Below, piece by piece: positions 1-10,964 of a DNA stretch of 64,000 nt. Each line of letters opens with the position of its first letter. The first letter of the stretch is position 1. The stretch covers positions 1,424,364 through 1,488,363 of the forward strand of contig BCJX01000006.1 of assembly GCA_001600415.1 (NCBI GenBank). Reading direction: 5' to 3'. Origin of the DNA: Pascua guehoae. Its lineage: Eukaryota > Basidiomycota > Tremellomycetes > Trichosporonales > Trichosporonaceae. The notes beneath the pieces were generated by a model that saw nothing but the letters and a program-made list of their open reading frames with translations, made no database searches and was not told the DNA's origin. Both the position numbers and the translations under genes were made by a program.

Positions 1-967
1 CCTCCCACCCATTCCCCTCATGCATCGCCACCCGAAACAGCGCAATCGCCAGCGGGATCCCCAAGTCCCGATCCGCCCCCGCAGGCGGCACAACGAGCGC
101 AACCAGCGGCGACTCTCCATCCCCCCCACCACCTCCACCTACCCCACCCGCCTGAGCCGCCACCACCCCCCGCACCGTCGCAACGACCCGCGGCGCCACG
201 TCCCCAAACAGCTCTTTGAGCGGGTAGCACGGCACGGCCGGCTCGGTGCTCCCCGCCAGCGCGAGGAGGGGCACGTGTGTGCCCCGCCCGTCGGGGCCGG
301 TGCGTTCGCGGTCCCCGAAGGGGGACGATTGGAGGTCGAGGTCGAGGAGGGCGAGGACCTCGCCCGGCGCAGCCGCGGCGTTAGCCGCGGGTGCGGCTGT
401 GTTTGTGTTTGTTTGCGCGGTGGGTGTGTCTGCTGGCGTGGAAGCTGCCGCGGCGGTACCTGCGTCCGGCGTCGCCGACGAGGTCGACGTAGCCGCACCT
501 GCAGCTGTACCCGTACCTGAAGCTGACGGTGGTGTACCACCCGGGCCAGCAGGACTCGGCACCTGGCCAATATTCACCAACGCAACCTCGTCGCCGCTCA
601 GGGGCCGCAGCCAACTCCCGCCCGTCGCGGCCACGCGGGTACCGAGGCGCGCGAGCTCGGTGAGGACGTCTTGCCGGAGCGTCGCGCCGACCATGGAGCG
701 GGTGCCCTGCGGGAGGGGCGGGTCCGGGGCGGTGGACGCGTGGCGGGAGCGCGCGGAGCGCGCGTGGGTGGTGGGGAGGAAGGTGGGCGTGGCCGTGCGG
801 GTGCGCGCGGGGGGTGCGATGGGGGAGGGGGTGGGGCGGGAGGTGAGGAGCGGGGTGGACCGGGTGGACGTGGTCGAGTACGAGTAGGTTGGGGTGCAGG
901 TCCGAGTCGACGAGGTGGCAACACGCGCGGGGCGTAGCGCCGGGAGGATACGTAGACGGGCGATCAT
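1..967 (-). CDS. Unknown protein with mitochondrial-like N terminus (C-terminal part outside window)
   Basis: An open frame runs from an ATG at 967 on the minus strand to the window edge without a stop (322 codons visible). The first 80 or so residues are rich in Arg, Ser, Thr and Pro and almost free of acidic residues, starting MIARLRILPALRPARVATSS, which fits a mitochondrial presequence. A more ordered segment follows (about residues 95-135, with LARLGTRVAATGGSWLRPLS). Then comes an Ala/Thr/Gly-rich linker and a second ordered block with hydrophobic strands (VLALLDLDL, VPLLALAGS). I recognise no family. Introns in the visible part cannot be excluded, but none is needed to keep the frame open. 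The 5' flank carries a hexanucleotide repeat. Confidence 0.55.
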   Translation of the reverse strand, partial: MIARLRILPALRPARVATSSTRTCTPTYSYSTTSTRSTPLLTSRPTPSPIAPPARTRTATPTFLPTTHARSARSRHASTAPDPPLPQGTRSMVGATLRQDVLTELARLGTRVAATGGSWLRPLSGDEVALVNIGQVPSPAGPGGTPPSASGTGTAAGAATSTSSATPDAGTAAAASTPADTPTAQTNTNTAAPAANAAAAPGEVLALLDLDLQSSPFGDRERTGPDGRGTHVPLLALAGSTEPAVPCYPLKELFGDVAPRVVATVRGVVAAQAGGVGGGGGGDGESPLVALVVPPAGADRDLGIPLAIALFRVAMHEGNGWE

Positions 968-991
968 GGCCTTTTTGTTGGTGTTGAATTT

Positions 992-1057
992 GGCGTTGGC
1001 GTTGGCGTTGGCGTTGGCGTTGGCGTTGGTGTTGGCGTTGGTGTTGGTGTTGGTGTT
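992..1057. repeat. Hexanucleotide microsatellite (GGCGTT/GGTGTT)n
   Basis: About eleven tandem copies of GGCGTT, grading into GGTGTT. The tract lies 25-90 bp upstream of the minus-strand start codon at 967, so it falls in the promoter or 5' UTR of that gene. Copy number is likely to vary between strains. Confidence 0.9.
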
Positions 1058-1604
1058 GATGTGCTTGAGCAAGGCAAGATAGAGAGCTGTTGAGACAACG
1101 GACGGACATGGCTGGTTGCTGGCTGGCTCCGCCGATGGCGTCATTGCCTGCACCTGCGCCTGACGCCGAGGCAGTGGCACCGCCACGACTTTGCAATGGT
1201 ACGCCAATCCCAATCACTCAGCATGCAGCATGGATGCAGCACGCGCACGCGCACGCTGTACGCCCACGCCCACACGCACTCGACACCTTGCACTGCACGC
1301 GCGCACGGCCGACACGACGCACGTCACGAACCCAGGCAAGATCAATACAGCAATGCATATGGATTCTATCTACAACAGCCTAGCCGTGTTGCCTCTGATC
1401 CGGCCCGTGGCGCGGTCCCAGCGTTCGTGTCGTCGTCGTTTGCGTCGTTGCGTTCTACTCCACGACAGCTCCCGTTCCGTCTGCGTTCCTACAGTTCCGC
1501 GGGTGTCTCCACTCGTTCAACCTCACGCAGCACGCGTCTCAGGACGCATCTCACCCGTGCTCCCGTAGGCAGCACGCGTCCCAGCCTACTCTGCCCACAC
1601 TCGC
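1058..1604. other. Intergenic, no gene seen
   Basis: This lies between the 3' end of the NVJ2-like gene and the unknown gene at 1-967. Short open frames here are overlapping, repetitive and Arg/His-rich, as expected from GC-rich non-coding DNA. It probably holds the 3' UTR of NVJ2 and the promoter of the upstream gene. Confidence 0.6.
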
Positions 1605-4600
1605 TTACGCCGTGCTCAGCCTAGGTGGTGCCAGGGGGCCCTTTTCACCATGCGACGGGAGCACGGCCTCGGTCTCTGGCGCGGGGTCCGACTCGACGCG
1701 GCCGAGGGGTGCACCGGCGGCGGAGAGTTTGGGGTCGCGCGGGATGCGCTTGGGCGGTGATGCGCTGGCGGGAGTCAGGGGTGCAGAGGCCGATGTCGCA
1801 GGTGGGTCGGGGGTAGCACCGGCCGCGCCGGCACCTATCGCGGGACTCGACCTGTCGATGATGGGGATAGGGGCCGCACTCGTCGCGCCGGTGAACGCAC
1901 CCGCACCCGTACCCGTGGTCCCGCCCATGCTCGAGCTCCCAATACCGGTCGGTACGCCCGGGCGCTTGGGCATGTGCGGGACGACCATGGAGCGCGGTGC
2001 AGGCTGCATGACGGTCGGCGGCGACTGGGAGAGCAGCGTAGTCGCATCGGACGACGCAACCGACGCACGGCGGCCGGCACCGACGACCTCTGACGCGCGG
2101 TGTGGGCCACCGGTGGACTGTGGCTGCGAGCCCGTGCTGGGTGCCGCCGCAGTCGACCCCTCGGACACGTCCGTTCCCGCCGTCGTAGCGGTAGACGCGC
2201 TCGCACCCGCCCCATTGACAGCACCCCCGCTCGTCACGCGCTGGTGGCCCGTGTCGCGCGCAGCAGCGGCAGCCGCGTTCAGGCGCTCTTGCAGCGAAAG
2301 TCCACGGTGGTGGTGTTCGGGATGCTCGTCGGCCGGCCCATAGTACGACGCCGGCACATGGCCCTCTTCGCCGTCGTGGGGCCGCTTTGCAGCCTGGGCA
2401 GCTTGGCGCTTTGCGATAAAGTTGACGCCCCACTTTTTCACATTGTCACGCGCAACATTGACCTGGCTGCCGATCGCAGTCTTGTCACGCGCCTTGACGG
2501 CGGTCAGCAGCGTGGACGCGGTAAGCGGCCGTGGATGGCTGTCGAGCGTGGCCGCCGTGGCGAGTGACGACGCCGACATGACCGACGCAGGGTCAGAGCG
2601 CACCTCGGACACAGTAGAGGGGGTATCGTCCTTTGCCACCAGAGTGGTGTCAGCCGAGTCGGCAGTTAACTGCGACGATGTGCTCTCCGGCAGCTGGTCC
2701 GACTTTGTCGAGGACGTCTCGGCATCGCGAATGACGGTCGTAGAGTCAATAGACGGCTTGCGGGCCGACGCCGGGCGCGACGAAAACATCTTTTTGCCCG
2801 TGCTCGAGCGCTTGCTGCTGGAAGGGCCCATGATTGGCGCAGTGTGTGAGCGCGCCAGCGGCTTCTCAACGAGCGTCTCCTCGTCACCCTCGCGCGACGA
2901 CGAGCCAGACGACGATGCACGCGAGCCATGCGACGCGGCAGTGGAAGGCTCATCTGCGCCGTCTTCTGTGCCGTCGCGCACCGCCGCCGCCTGTCCAGCT
3001 TCCTGGGCGGCATTAATAGCCGCAGTCTGAGCTGCTGCCTGTGCCGCCACTGCCGCCTTCAAGGCCTCCTTTTCAGCCCTTTCGGCGGCCTTTTGCGCCT
3101 CACGACGCTCAGCATACGCCTTCTTGCTCGCCTCGTCAAAGACGCCCGCGCGTGTGGGGAGACCCAACGTGTTGAAGAACGGCATGTCGTCCATGTTGGG
3201 CAAGACGACAGACTCGTCAAACTGGAAAACGGTGGTTAGCACGCGCACCGCCTTGGCATCACTCGACTCACCCCCTTGCGCAGCTGCTTTTCGATAAAGT
3301 TGAGAATCGTGCCCCAGTTGATCGTCCGCGAACCCACAATCGGCTCAATCTCGATATCCATCTTGGGAGACTCGAGGAACCCCCACCACAGACGGTTGCT
3401 TGGTGGTGGCTTGATGAGGACCTCGACGTCACCAGAGAGGTTCTTGATGACAGCGGCAAGCACCATGCGGAAACCAAGCTTGGTCGCCTGGATCGTAATG
3501 CGGATACCCGACCCAGGCAGCTGCTGGGGTTGTCCATCCCTAGCGACAGGAGATGACGGCTGGTGGTAGTCGAGGTGTGCGTTGAAGCGGATTTCTCCGG
3601 TTCCGTCAATGCTCTTGAGCATGGCATTGGAAAAACTGTAGTAATCGTGTCAGAGACCGAACGCTTCCGGAGGCGTTTTGATCCGCACCCCCACCGACCA
3701 CACTTACATTGGTGGGACATGCCCAACGTTGACTTCGATCGCCTCGAGTGGACCGATGTATGCCGTCGGGATCAACGCCAGCTTCTTGTTGATCTTTTCA
3801 ATGATGGCCTGCTCGACGAGTGCCGTGTGGTTGACCCCAAGAAACATGCGGCCGACAAACGCGTTCAGCCACCCGAGACCGCTCGGGTCGGGCTTGCTGT
3901 GGACCTGGTCTGCAAGCCACTGCATGTGGGCGTGCGAGAAGACCTCGTCGTACGTTGGTTTGGTGTAAGACACCCTGAGAAGCGCGAGATACCAGTCTTC
4001 CATCCTGACGCGTTAGTGCGTGTATAAAGTAGCCCGACCCCAGTTGACTCACTTCGAGTTGGACTTGCTGAAAAAGTACCAGGGCGCCGTCTCCATCTCG
4101 TTTGACTCGGTGCTCTCGCTAGACATGCCCTTGACAAGGACGGGCAGGCCGCGCTTTTTGCCGTTGGCGCCCGGCTTTTCGTCGTCTGAGAGGCGCAGCA
4201 CCAGGGCGTTGCGCTTGGTAAAGAGCTTGCCGTCGCTCATGCCATCCGGGCCGTTCCTCGACTCCATCGTCACCGTGTACTTGTTGATGGGAATGGCAAC
4301 GAGGCATTCTTCGCACGACGCGTTCTGGTAGACAAATAGAACAGTCCCCTTGAGGATGCAGTGGTAGCTGTCAATGGGCTTCGGGGGCTCGGTCTTTTTC
4401 GACCCGACGAGCTGACGCGCCGTCTGTGTAAAGCGGCCCACGGTCGTGGGCTTGGCCGGCCTGCTATTCTTGTAGCTCTCAAAGCCGTCCATAATCTCGG
4501 CGCCGGTAACGTCCAGTGGGGGGCTGCCGTCCTTGGGCGGGTCAAACGTGCGGCGGATTGTAAACCCGCCCTCGATCATGCCTATGGGTTGGGGGAACTC

Positions 4601-4856
4601 TGCATCGTGCTTTGCCTCCTTTTGTGCCAGCTTGACCTTGGCACGCTTGCCCGGGTCCATGTCGCCGATGGGTGAGGACCCATAGTAGTAGATAAATGCT
4701 GGCGTGGGTGAGTATAGACGTGGTGGCGACGACCGCGCCGTGATGACATGACTCACCAGTGAGCAGACCGACGAGAACAACGACGAACGAGACACCGCCG
4801 AGGCAGTACCAGAAGAGCCAGTGGCCCACGCGGCGCGCGAAACTGGGGATGGACAT
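1605..4856 (-). CDS. NVJ2: NVJ2/TEX2-type PH and SMP domain lipid-transfer protein
   Basis: Five exons on the minus strand: 4856-4757, 4698-4053, 4004-3708, 3635-3272, 3221-1605 (1007 aa). Exon 1 encodes a transmembrane helix (about residues 11-31). A PH-like domain follows (about 55-245). The SMP lipid-binding domain is at about 250-480, starting EDWYLALLRVS and including GPLEAIEVNVGHVPPI and GFRMVLAAVIKNLSGDVEV. The TM-PH-SMP order is that of yeast Nvj2 and animal TEX2, tubular lipid-transfer proteins at ER contact sites (family knowledge). From about residue 490 the C terminus is a 500-residue low-complexity tail rich in Ser, Ala, Thr and Pro, with a charged Ala/Glu/Lys helix near its start. 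This makes the protein longer than yeast Nvj2 (about 770 aa). All junctions are GT-AG and keep frame. Confidence 0.88.
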
Positions 4857-5803
4857 GGTGATGGAGATGACAGCAAGCGTCGTCGGAGATCACAAATCGC
4901 TCGCTCTGCTCGATGCGTGATGGTGTCGTCGTGGATGTAGCTGGGTGTCGTGCCCTGGGTGGGGGGCGATCCAGCGGTGGCTCCACGCTATCGTATCAGT
5001 GTCGGAAAGGGACTGGGAAGGATGAAGAGAGTGTTGAGAGTAAGAGTTGGGGGTGTTGGTGTATGAATAGTTGCCCCGCGTGCGTGCTAGTGGTTGTAAC
5101 TGTTTTGCCAGCACGGTCGAGGGCGAGATGGTTGTCTGTGGACGGGTGCGGCAACTGGCAACTGGATGCGTCCACCACTGTCTGGGTCGGTGCAGCCTGG
5201 ATGGGTGTAGCCTCACTCACAGTCATGACGTAGCCGCACCCGGTCCACGCTGGCACTGCTGGTCTTGCTGCACAGGCTGCAGGCTGGCTGGCACCGCTTG
5301 CGGCCGCGTTGCATTCCGCTTGAACGCTTGCGTCTTGCGTCCCGCGTGACAGCCCTAAGGCACCAAACAACATGACCCCCCCCCCCGCCACTGATGGGAT
5401 AAAATATAAATAAATGTTGAAAAATAAACGATCCCTTGCTTTGGGATCACGAGGTCCGCCCAAGCTCCAACACGGTCAGCAGTCGACCCGAGCGAGCGAG
5501 CGAGCGAGCGAGATGGCAGATCTGATCCGTTAAGTGTTTACGGGCAATCGCATACTCGACCGCCGCCGACGATCTCTGCACAGTCATAGCCGCCCACGCG
5601 TGCGATCGCTACGATTACTCGTCTGTGCAAGCAGTGTCGACATTGTAGGTGCACAGATCACCCGAGCACAGCTGGCCCGAAAATATAATGCAAAGCAAAA
5701 AGTAGTCAAGAAAGGCGCAACTCGTCGGCGCATGCTCGGCCCCTGATTAGATCTACAATAGTCTACAGTCAAAACACACCACCCACCACACCCAGATACA
5801 CTA
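4857..5803. other. Intergenic region, no supported gene
   Basis: Upstream of NVJ2 and downstream of the GPI-protein gene at 5804. It contains an AT-richer stretch around 5395-5440, a (GAGC)n tract at 5490, and short frames with no domain or splice support. It presumably holds the NVJ2 promoter. Confidence 0.55.
5490..5512. repeat. (GAGC)n tetranucleotide repeat
   Basis: Nearly six perfect copies of GAGC in the non-coding region between NVJ2 and the GPI-anchored protein gene. Confidence 0.9.
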
Positions 5804-6987
5804 CTACAACGCCAACCCGGCCAAGGCCGCAAGCACACCCGCGACGACGGCAACACGGACGTGTCCCGCGGCCGCGGCCGGCCCCGCGCCGCTGTCGAGT
5901 GTGGGGATGGACCCGCGGGTGGACGTGGTGACAGACGCGCGGACGGTGAGCCAAGTGGTGACTGGGCCCTGGGCGGTGTTGGTGACGACCGTTGTGGAGC
6001 CCTGGGGTTGGGAGTTTGACGCTGTGCGCGTGGCGACGAGTGTCGACGTGCCCTGCGGCGCGACGGGGGCCGTGTTGCCGGCCGGGACGGGCGCGGCCGT
6101 GTCTCCCCCGACGGGGGCGGTGATGAGGCTGGCTTGAGTCGTTGTGTCGGCCTGTGTCGCGCCGTTGGCTGTAGCGGGGTTCGCGGCGGCTGGGTTGACG
6201 GGGCTCGCAGTGTCCGTGTCCGTGTTCGGGTTGGCGATTGTAGTTTCCGGGCCCGACGCCGCAATCGCGGGCGGCCCACTATCTGTGCTGTCAGTCCCTG
6301 CCTCGGTGGTCGTTATCGGCGCCGCCGTGGCCATGGGCGCCGCCACGGTGCCGGTCCCTGCTTGGGCGTCGGACGCATCAGACGCATCAGACACGCTCGC
6401 GACGGTGGCGCTGGTGCTGGCCGTGGCGCTGGCGCCGGCGCCGGCGCCCGACCCGCTCGCAACAGTAGCAGCGGCGGGCACGGGGGATACTGGGCCTTCT
6501 GAAGCCGCCGGCATGGGGGATACTGGCGCTTCAGGGGCTTCTGAAGCCGCCGTGGCGGGCGTATTGGCCACGGATGGTGTAGGAGATTCACTTTCGCTTC
6601 CAGCAGCCGACTCGGCGTTCACGGTGGTGGCGGCGGGCGTCGCGGCCGGTGGGCCGGCGACAACTGTTGTGCCTGCAATGTCTGATGGCATGTTGGTGCC
6701 TGTGCCAGGACTTGGGTTCGAGTCTGCGCTCGATTCTGCGGCCGTCGAAGCCTCTGGCGCCGCAGAGGGGGCTGGAGCAGAGCCGGCGCCGACGGCACTC
6801 GCCAATGTCGCAGTTACATCTGCGGGTGCCGCGGCCTCGGCAGAGGGGGTGGCGACGCTGGCGTTGGATTCCTGGCGCGCGGCCAGGTCCAGCGCGGCGG
6901 CCACGCCAAGCGTGGCCACTGAGGGTTAGTTTGCAACTTGCTATGGGCGTGCTCACAGAGGGCTGGGAGCGAGAGTGACAATCTCAT
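5804..6987 (-). CDS. GPI-anchored Ala/Thr/Ser-rich cell-surface protein
   Basis: Two exons, 6987-6957 and 6918-5804, separated by a 38-nt intron (6956-6919) with a CTAAC branch site and CAG acceptor. The product is 381 aa. The first exon is needed to complete a textbook signal peptide: spliced, the protein starts MRLSLSLPALLATLGVAAAL. The mature part is almost entirely Ala, Thr, Ser, Pro, Gly and Val, with clusters likely to be O-mannosylated, and has no recognisable catalytic domain. The C terminus is a small-residue site (DSGAG) followed by a hydrophobic tail (VRVAVVAGVLAALAGLAL), the usual GPI-attachment signal. It is probably a structural or adhesive wall mannoprotein. The opposite strand is also open over much of this length, an effect of the GC-rich repetitive composition. 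Confidence 0.8.
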
Positions 6988-8152
6988 GTTGTGTTCTTTT
7001 TGTGGTAGGTTGCAACCTTTTCAAAGTATATGAGATGTGAGGATGAGAATGAGAGAATGCAAGAAGGGGACCGACCCCTCGGAGATGTATCCATCGGTTA
7101 GCCTTTTTTTTTTCCTGGTTCCCTATGGCATGCATTGGAGGATTATTGCCACCACATGGCCACATGGATCATGGAGAGAGAGAGATTGTTCGTCAGCGTG
7201 GTGGCAGTTCCTGATCGGAGCAGTGGAGTCGTAGCGTAAACAAATACCGAGCGAGCCGAAATTACCTTGTTTGGAAAGGCACTGGGCCCACCACTCGGGA
7301 CCAAACACACGGGGACAAGAGGCACCACTGCTCGCTCCCCCCTTTGCCACAACCCTGAACAGGACATGTCCCTCTGGGCCTCTGAGAGGCCCGCCTCTGC
7401 ACACCTGAAGATCAATCATTCAGTACCCGACACCCTCCCAGGTCCTACTGGACCAAACCTTGAGCCTCGTCCCGTGCCGGTCTCCGCACCGCTGCCCAAA
7501 TGAACGGCCGAGAAAAGGGGTAGGCCGAACGGACCATTCATGGCATGGGCATTCCGTACCTCGTTTCGAGCCAACACACGAGCCGGAGTGATGTTCGACC
7601 AGCGCCCACCATGAAACGCGTCTTTACGCCGTTGGAATAGGACGCGTTTGGGATGAATCTAGACAGCAGTGGGATTTGACGCGGTACGCGTCGGGATCAT
7701 TGGAACGAACTATTTTGGTGCCACACACTGGGTCGGTAGTGTTGGTTTCACCATCACACGCAACATAGTCCTCCAATGCCAATTGGGTCTCACGTCCATT
7801 CATCGCAACCGCTTATCCCCTTCAATATTTCCAAGCTTTGAGGTAGGCTTCGAGGTGGGGATGTTACTCATGACGTTTGACACACACACTGCTGTTCGCA
7901 GACACGGACAGGTGGCCCTACACGTCAACAACATACAGCATACCAACGCTCGTTGCCTCATCGAAGTTCTCCTTTGGCCGCCTGGCTGCCTGCCAGCACC
8001 ACCCTTTGCCAAGTCAGCACCGTCCACGCCAGAGAACGCGCCTGGCGCTTCCCAGCCGACGTGCAAGTATTGAATGCCAGAGGGTTGTGTTCCGCTCGGC
8101 GATCCCCCAGGCCCCATACTGCGTCTTCTGCACATGCTCCCAAACCCCAGAA
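6988..8152. other. Intergenic region, no gene seen
   Basis: About 1.2 kb upstream of the GPI-protein gene. Small frames exist on both strands, but none has a domain, signal peptide or splice-supported extension. Confidence 0.5.
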
Positions 8153-8223
8153 CTGGCCAACTGCCCAACTGCCCAACTGCCCAACTGCCCAACTGCCCAA
8201 CTGCCCAACTGCCCAACTGCCCA
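8153..8223. repeat. Octamer tandem repeat CTGCCCAA, about 9 copies
   Basis: The first copy is CTGGCCAA, followed by about eight near-perfect copies of CTGCCCAA. The array ends 37 bp before the tRNA-Thr gene. An 8-nt unit cannot encode an in-frame peptide repeat, so the array is non-coding. Confidence 0.95.
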
Positions 8224-8260
8224 CCCCGGCAGCTTTGTCCGCACTGCTGAATTGCCAGCC

Positions 8261-8338
8261 GCCTGTATAGCTCAGTGGTAGAGCGCGCCTTTCGTACGAA
8301 CGAGGGTGAGGTCACAAGTTCGACCCTTGTTGTGGGCA
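8261..8338 (+). tRNA. tRNA-Thr (anticodon CGT) with 6-nt intron
   Basis: The cloverleaf can be drawn completely. The acceptor stem GCCTGTA pairs with TGTGGGC through seven pairs, three of them G-U, with discriminator A8338. The D arm is GCTC/GAGC with loop AGTGGTA. The anticodon stem is CGCCT/GGGTG. The T arm is ACAAG/CTTGT with loop TTCGACC, and the B box is present. The anticodon CGT is at 8293-8295. A 6-nt intron (8297-8302) is needed between positions 37 and 38, the canonical site for nuclear tRNA introns. A T-rich pol III terminator follows. Confidence 0.85.
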
Positions 8339-8364
8339 GCGAACGGGCACCGTAGGGTGCTCTG

Positions 8365-8373
8365 TTTCTTTTT
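8365..8373 (+). terminator. RNA polymerase III T-run after tRNA-Thr
   Basis: TTTCTTTTT starts 27 nt after the tRNA discriminator base, as expected for a pol III terminator. Confidence 0.65.
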
Positions 8374-9368
8374 CCCCGTCCCACACCGGACCACCGTAAC
8401 GAGGAAGGATGTCGACGTAGTCTGCATCGCTGGTCACAGGTTTGCTGTATCGTGTTTCACATAAATTCACCCGTGCACAACGCTGCAAACAACGCGTGCA
8501 CGTTGTCACTTGCAGGTGCATCCTCAGAATCTTGTGCCTGCCACTCTCAGCTCTGTGCAGGCGAATTTGCCCTTCGCCAAAATCCATTGCACGGCAAGTG
8601 ACTACCCTGACAGTCCCTGCTTGCTGTATTGTGCACTTCCTGTGTGGCACCATTAAAATGCGCCGCGCGCGCTGAGCGTAATGTGGCAGTCTCACAACTT
8701 TCTTGACACCCCGTAAATCACCTGACGGGAGCTCGAGGTGCGCCTGTGAGTTTGCAGTCTAGAGCCATTGTTCCCATGGGCAGAGGGAAACGGCGGGAAG
8801 AATACCATTACTGTGTCGAACGACGGTGGACGTGGCCAAGGACGCAGGAGTGTTCCGACAGAGAGCGAGCATGGTGGACGATGCCAGGGCGGGGAGACAA
8901 AGTTCGTGTTGTCGGCAAGTAGCCGACAGCTTTGGCTCGTTTTCGCACAGGTGCAGTGATGATGCAGTGACGAGCATAATGGATCCTGTCATTGCAATGT
9001 TGAAGGGAATACGAGATGTGACATGCCAGTTGCACTGCGAGAACACACCAACACCCATGCACAACTTCTCGCGTCACAACACAGACCCGGTGTCGGCGAA
9101 ATAACCGACCAGCTGGCCAGTCCACATTCCTCAGTGCCTGTGACGCACCACCAGAGATAAGCACCAATACTGGTACATCGACTCGAAGTCTCGGCGCCGA
9201 CCGCTGCCCGCTGCCCGCCTCATTACTCCCTTGTCGCGTTGCAGTGGTCGGTCGGCACCCGCCGTCTCTACTGCGCAGTAAACAAGCTACACCGCCACAA
9301 ACTTACTTATATAAGTGGCTCCCAGCCATGGGCGTCTTATTGTGACTGTGTCGTCCGATGTTCACGCC
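8374..9368. other. Intergenic region, no gene seen
   Basis: Between the tRNA and the surface-protein gene at 9369. Nothing beyond probable promoter sequence can be supported. The last 80 bases include an AT-rich patch (ACTTATATAAG, about 9301-9313) that could be a TATA element for the gene at 9369. Confidence 0.45.
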
Positions 9369-10964
9369 ATGCCCACCACTGTACGCCTTGCGCTGGCGGC
9401 TGTCCTCGCAGCTCAGGCGCTAGCAGTCGCGCCGGTCACCACCGGGGGGACAACCACGACAAACCTGTACCCCAAAACCAACGCGACGCAATACCTCTAC
9501 CCCGCCGACATATCGTCGTATGGCCCATGGCGCGCCGAAAACACATCCTCATGGGAGGGAACGGGCGGGCTCGAACTGGCCGGCCCGACAATCCTTACAG
9601 CGACGGGCACCTCCAATGCCACCAATAGCAGAGGTCAGCGCGTGTCCGTCGCGACCCTCTACCTCGACTTTACGGGCACCAGCATCGCGGTCGAGGGCTA
9701 TATCGCAGGCGAGGCGGAAATGCAGATTGACGCGGGGCTCGTCAACGTCACTGCCACCGCCGATGCGCAGGGCGATACTATTATTCCCGAGCAGTTTCTG
9801 GATTGGGGGAAACACTCGGTCCGCGTCGACCTGTACGGTGGCACGATGGGAGTCTCGCGCGTCCGCCTGGGTATGCCCGTGGATGCGCCGGGCGTCGAGG
9901 CTGACCACCCCAATGAGATTACGAGGGACTTGGCGAAGACGGATCAGATGGCCGTCACGGAGGGTAGGGCGAATACGTTCTTCGAGATGGAGGGAGAGTG
10001 GAGCGTGGATGAGTTTGGTGAGTGCCAGCGCAGTGGGCCGCCTCTGTAGTTCTGCCAGCTGCAGCCGTTGTATACTCGTGAGGCTAGAGCCGAACAAGGC
10101 GCTGGGTCGAAAGGCCCGCCTGTACAGTCGTTTGATCATTCGACCAACCCCACACTCATCGTCCCCGACCTGGATTAACCCGAAGTCATCGCTAACCCCA
10201 GTCATCAACGCCACCTACCCCTTACTCATCGGCACGGACAACAGCACGCTCCACGCCACACTCCCCCCTCGGACCTCGTACGCCATCCTCGTCGCCGCCC
10301 GCTCCCCCGACTCTGGCAACTATACACTGCGCATCACACCCCCGCCGCCCATGGTGAACAATATCAGAAACCCCCTCGTCGGCCCGTCGCCCAGCGTCTA
10401 TAATGCGAGTATCGGCCATGTTGAGAGAGGCACCGCACAGGGACCAAATGCTCTCGTGCAAATGTGGACGGCTAGCCTTGACCCGGACAAGAATTATACC
10501 CTACAGGTGGAGGCGCAGGGGACAGTCGGCGTACGTGCGCTGTATACTTGGTCGGCGGATGGGAGGTGAGTCTGGTAGTGCCTGGGTATGGGAGTGATTG
10601 GTGTAGGGTCGGATGTGTGAGAACGTAAGGGGGACGGACTGGGTGGATAATCAGCTACGTTAATCCCTCGGAACGTTCCGAGTTCGACCTGGCAGTATGG
10701 GCGCCTGTATTTCGTAGACAGTACCCATCTCGTCCCAAACCCATCGCCGAGTTACACCCTCACAGTTGAGTTACCCGCGCTTTCTCTGACTGCAGCAATG
10801 CCACTTCAAGTACGACTCCGGGCGTGCCCAGTTCGGCAAGTACAACACCGAGTGGGCTCTCGAACAGCGGGCCGCCTGCTGGGGCCAATATGGGGTTGCT
10901 TGTTGGCCCAGGATGTTATGCCCTTCTAGTTGGCTACACCAGTTTCAACAGTTGGGGACTGTGA
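9369..10964 (+). CDS. Secreted GPI-anchored surface protein with jelly-roll-like domains
   Basis: Modelled exons are 9369-10017, 10202-10565 and 10796-10964 (393 aa); all three join in frame. The start at 9369 gives a clean signal peptide, MPTTVRLALAAVLAAQALA; an upstream in-frame ATG would bury it. About residues 45-175 alternate short hydrophobic strands with Gly/Asn turns (LYLDFTGTSIAVEGYIAG, HSVRVDLYGG), like the galactose-binding or discoidin-type beta sandwich common in basidiomycete surface proteins. A second block contains YAILVAARS and KNYTLQVEAQG. Many N-x-S/T sites are present. The last exon encodes a Ser/Thr stalk and a hydrophobic tail after SGPPAGAN, fitting a GPI signal. The 230-nt second intron might hide another exon. 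A protein of similar plan lies at 13984-16629. Confidence 0.7.

Noticed and set aside
20..1217. Several long overlapping open frames on both strands (up to 278 residues)
   Set aside because: They are Arg/Pro/His-rich shadows of the GC-rich minus-strand gene that starts at 967, or they read through the hexanucleotide repeat. Only the frame from 967 has a plausible N terminus and stays open to the window edge.
8153..8223. CRISPR-like array
   Set aside because: The units are 8 nt with no spacers, a simple tandem repeat in a eukaryotic genome.
10566..10795. Extra exon in the second intron of the surface-protein gene at 9369 (segment reading YGRLYFVDSTHLVPNP)
   Set aside because: It looks protein-like, but no donor near its end gives a sensible intron before the final exon, while direct joining of 10565 to 10796 keeps frame and gives a GPI signal.
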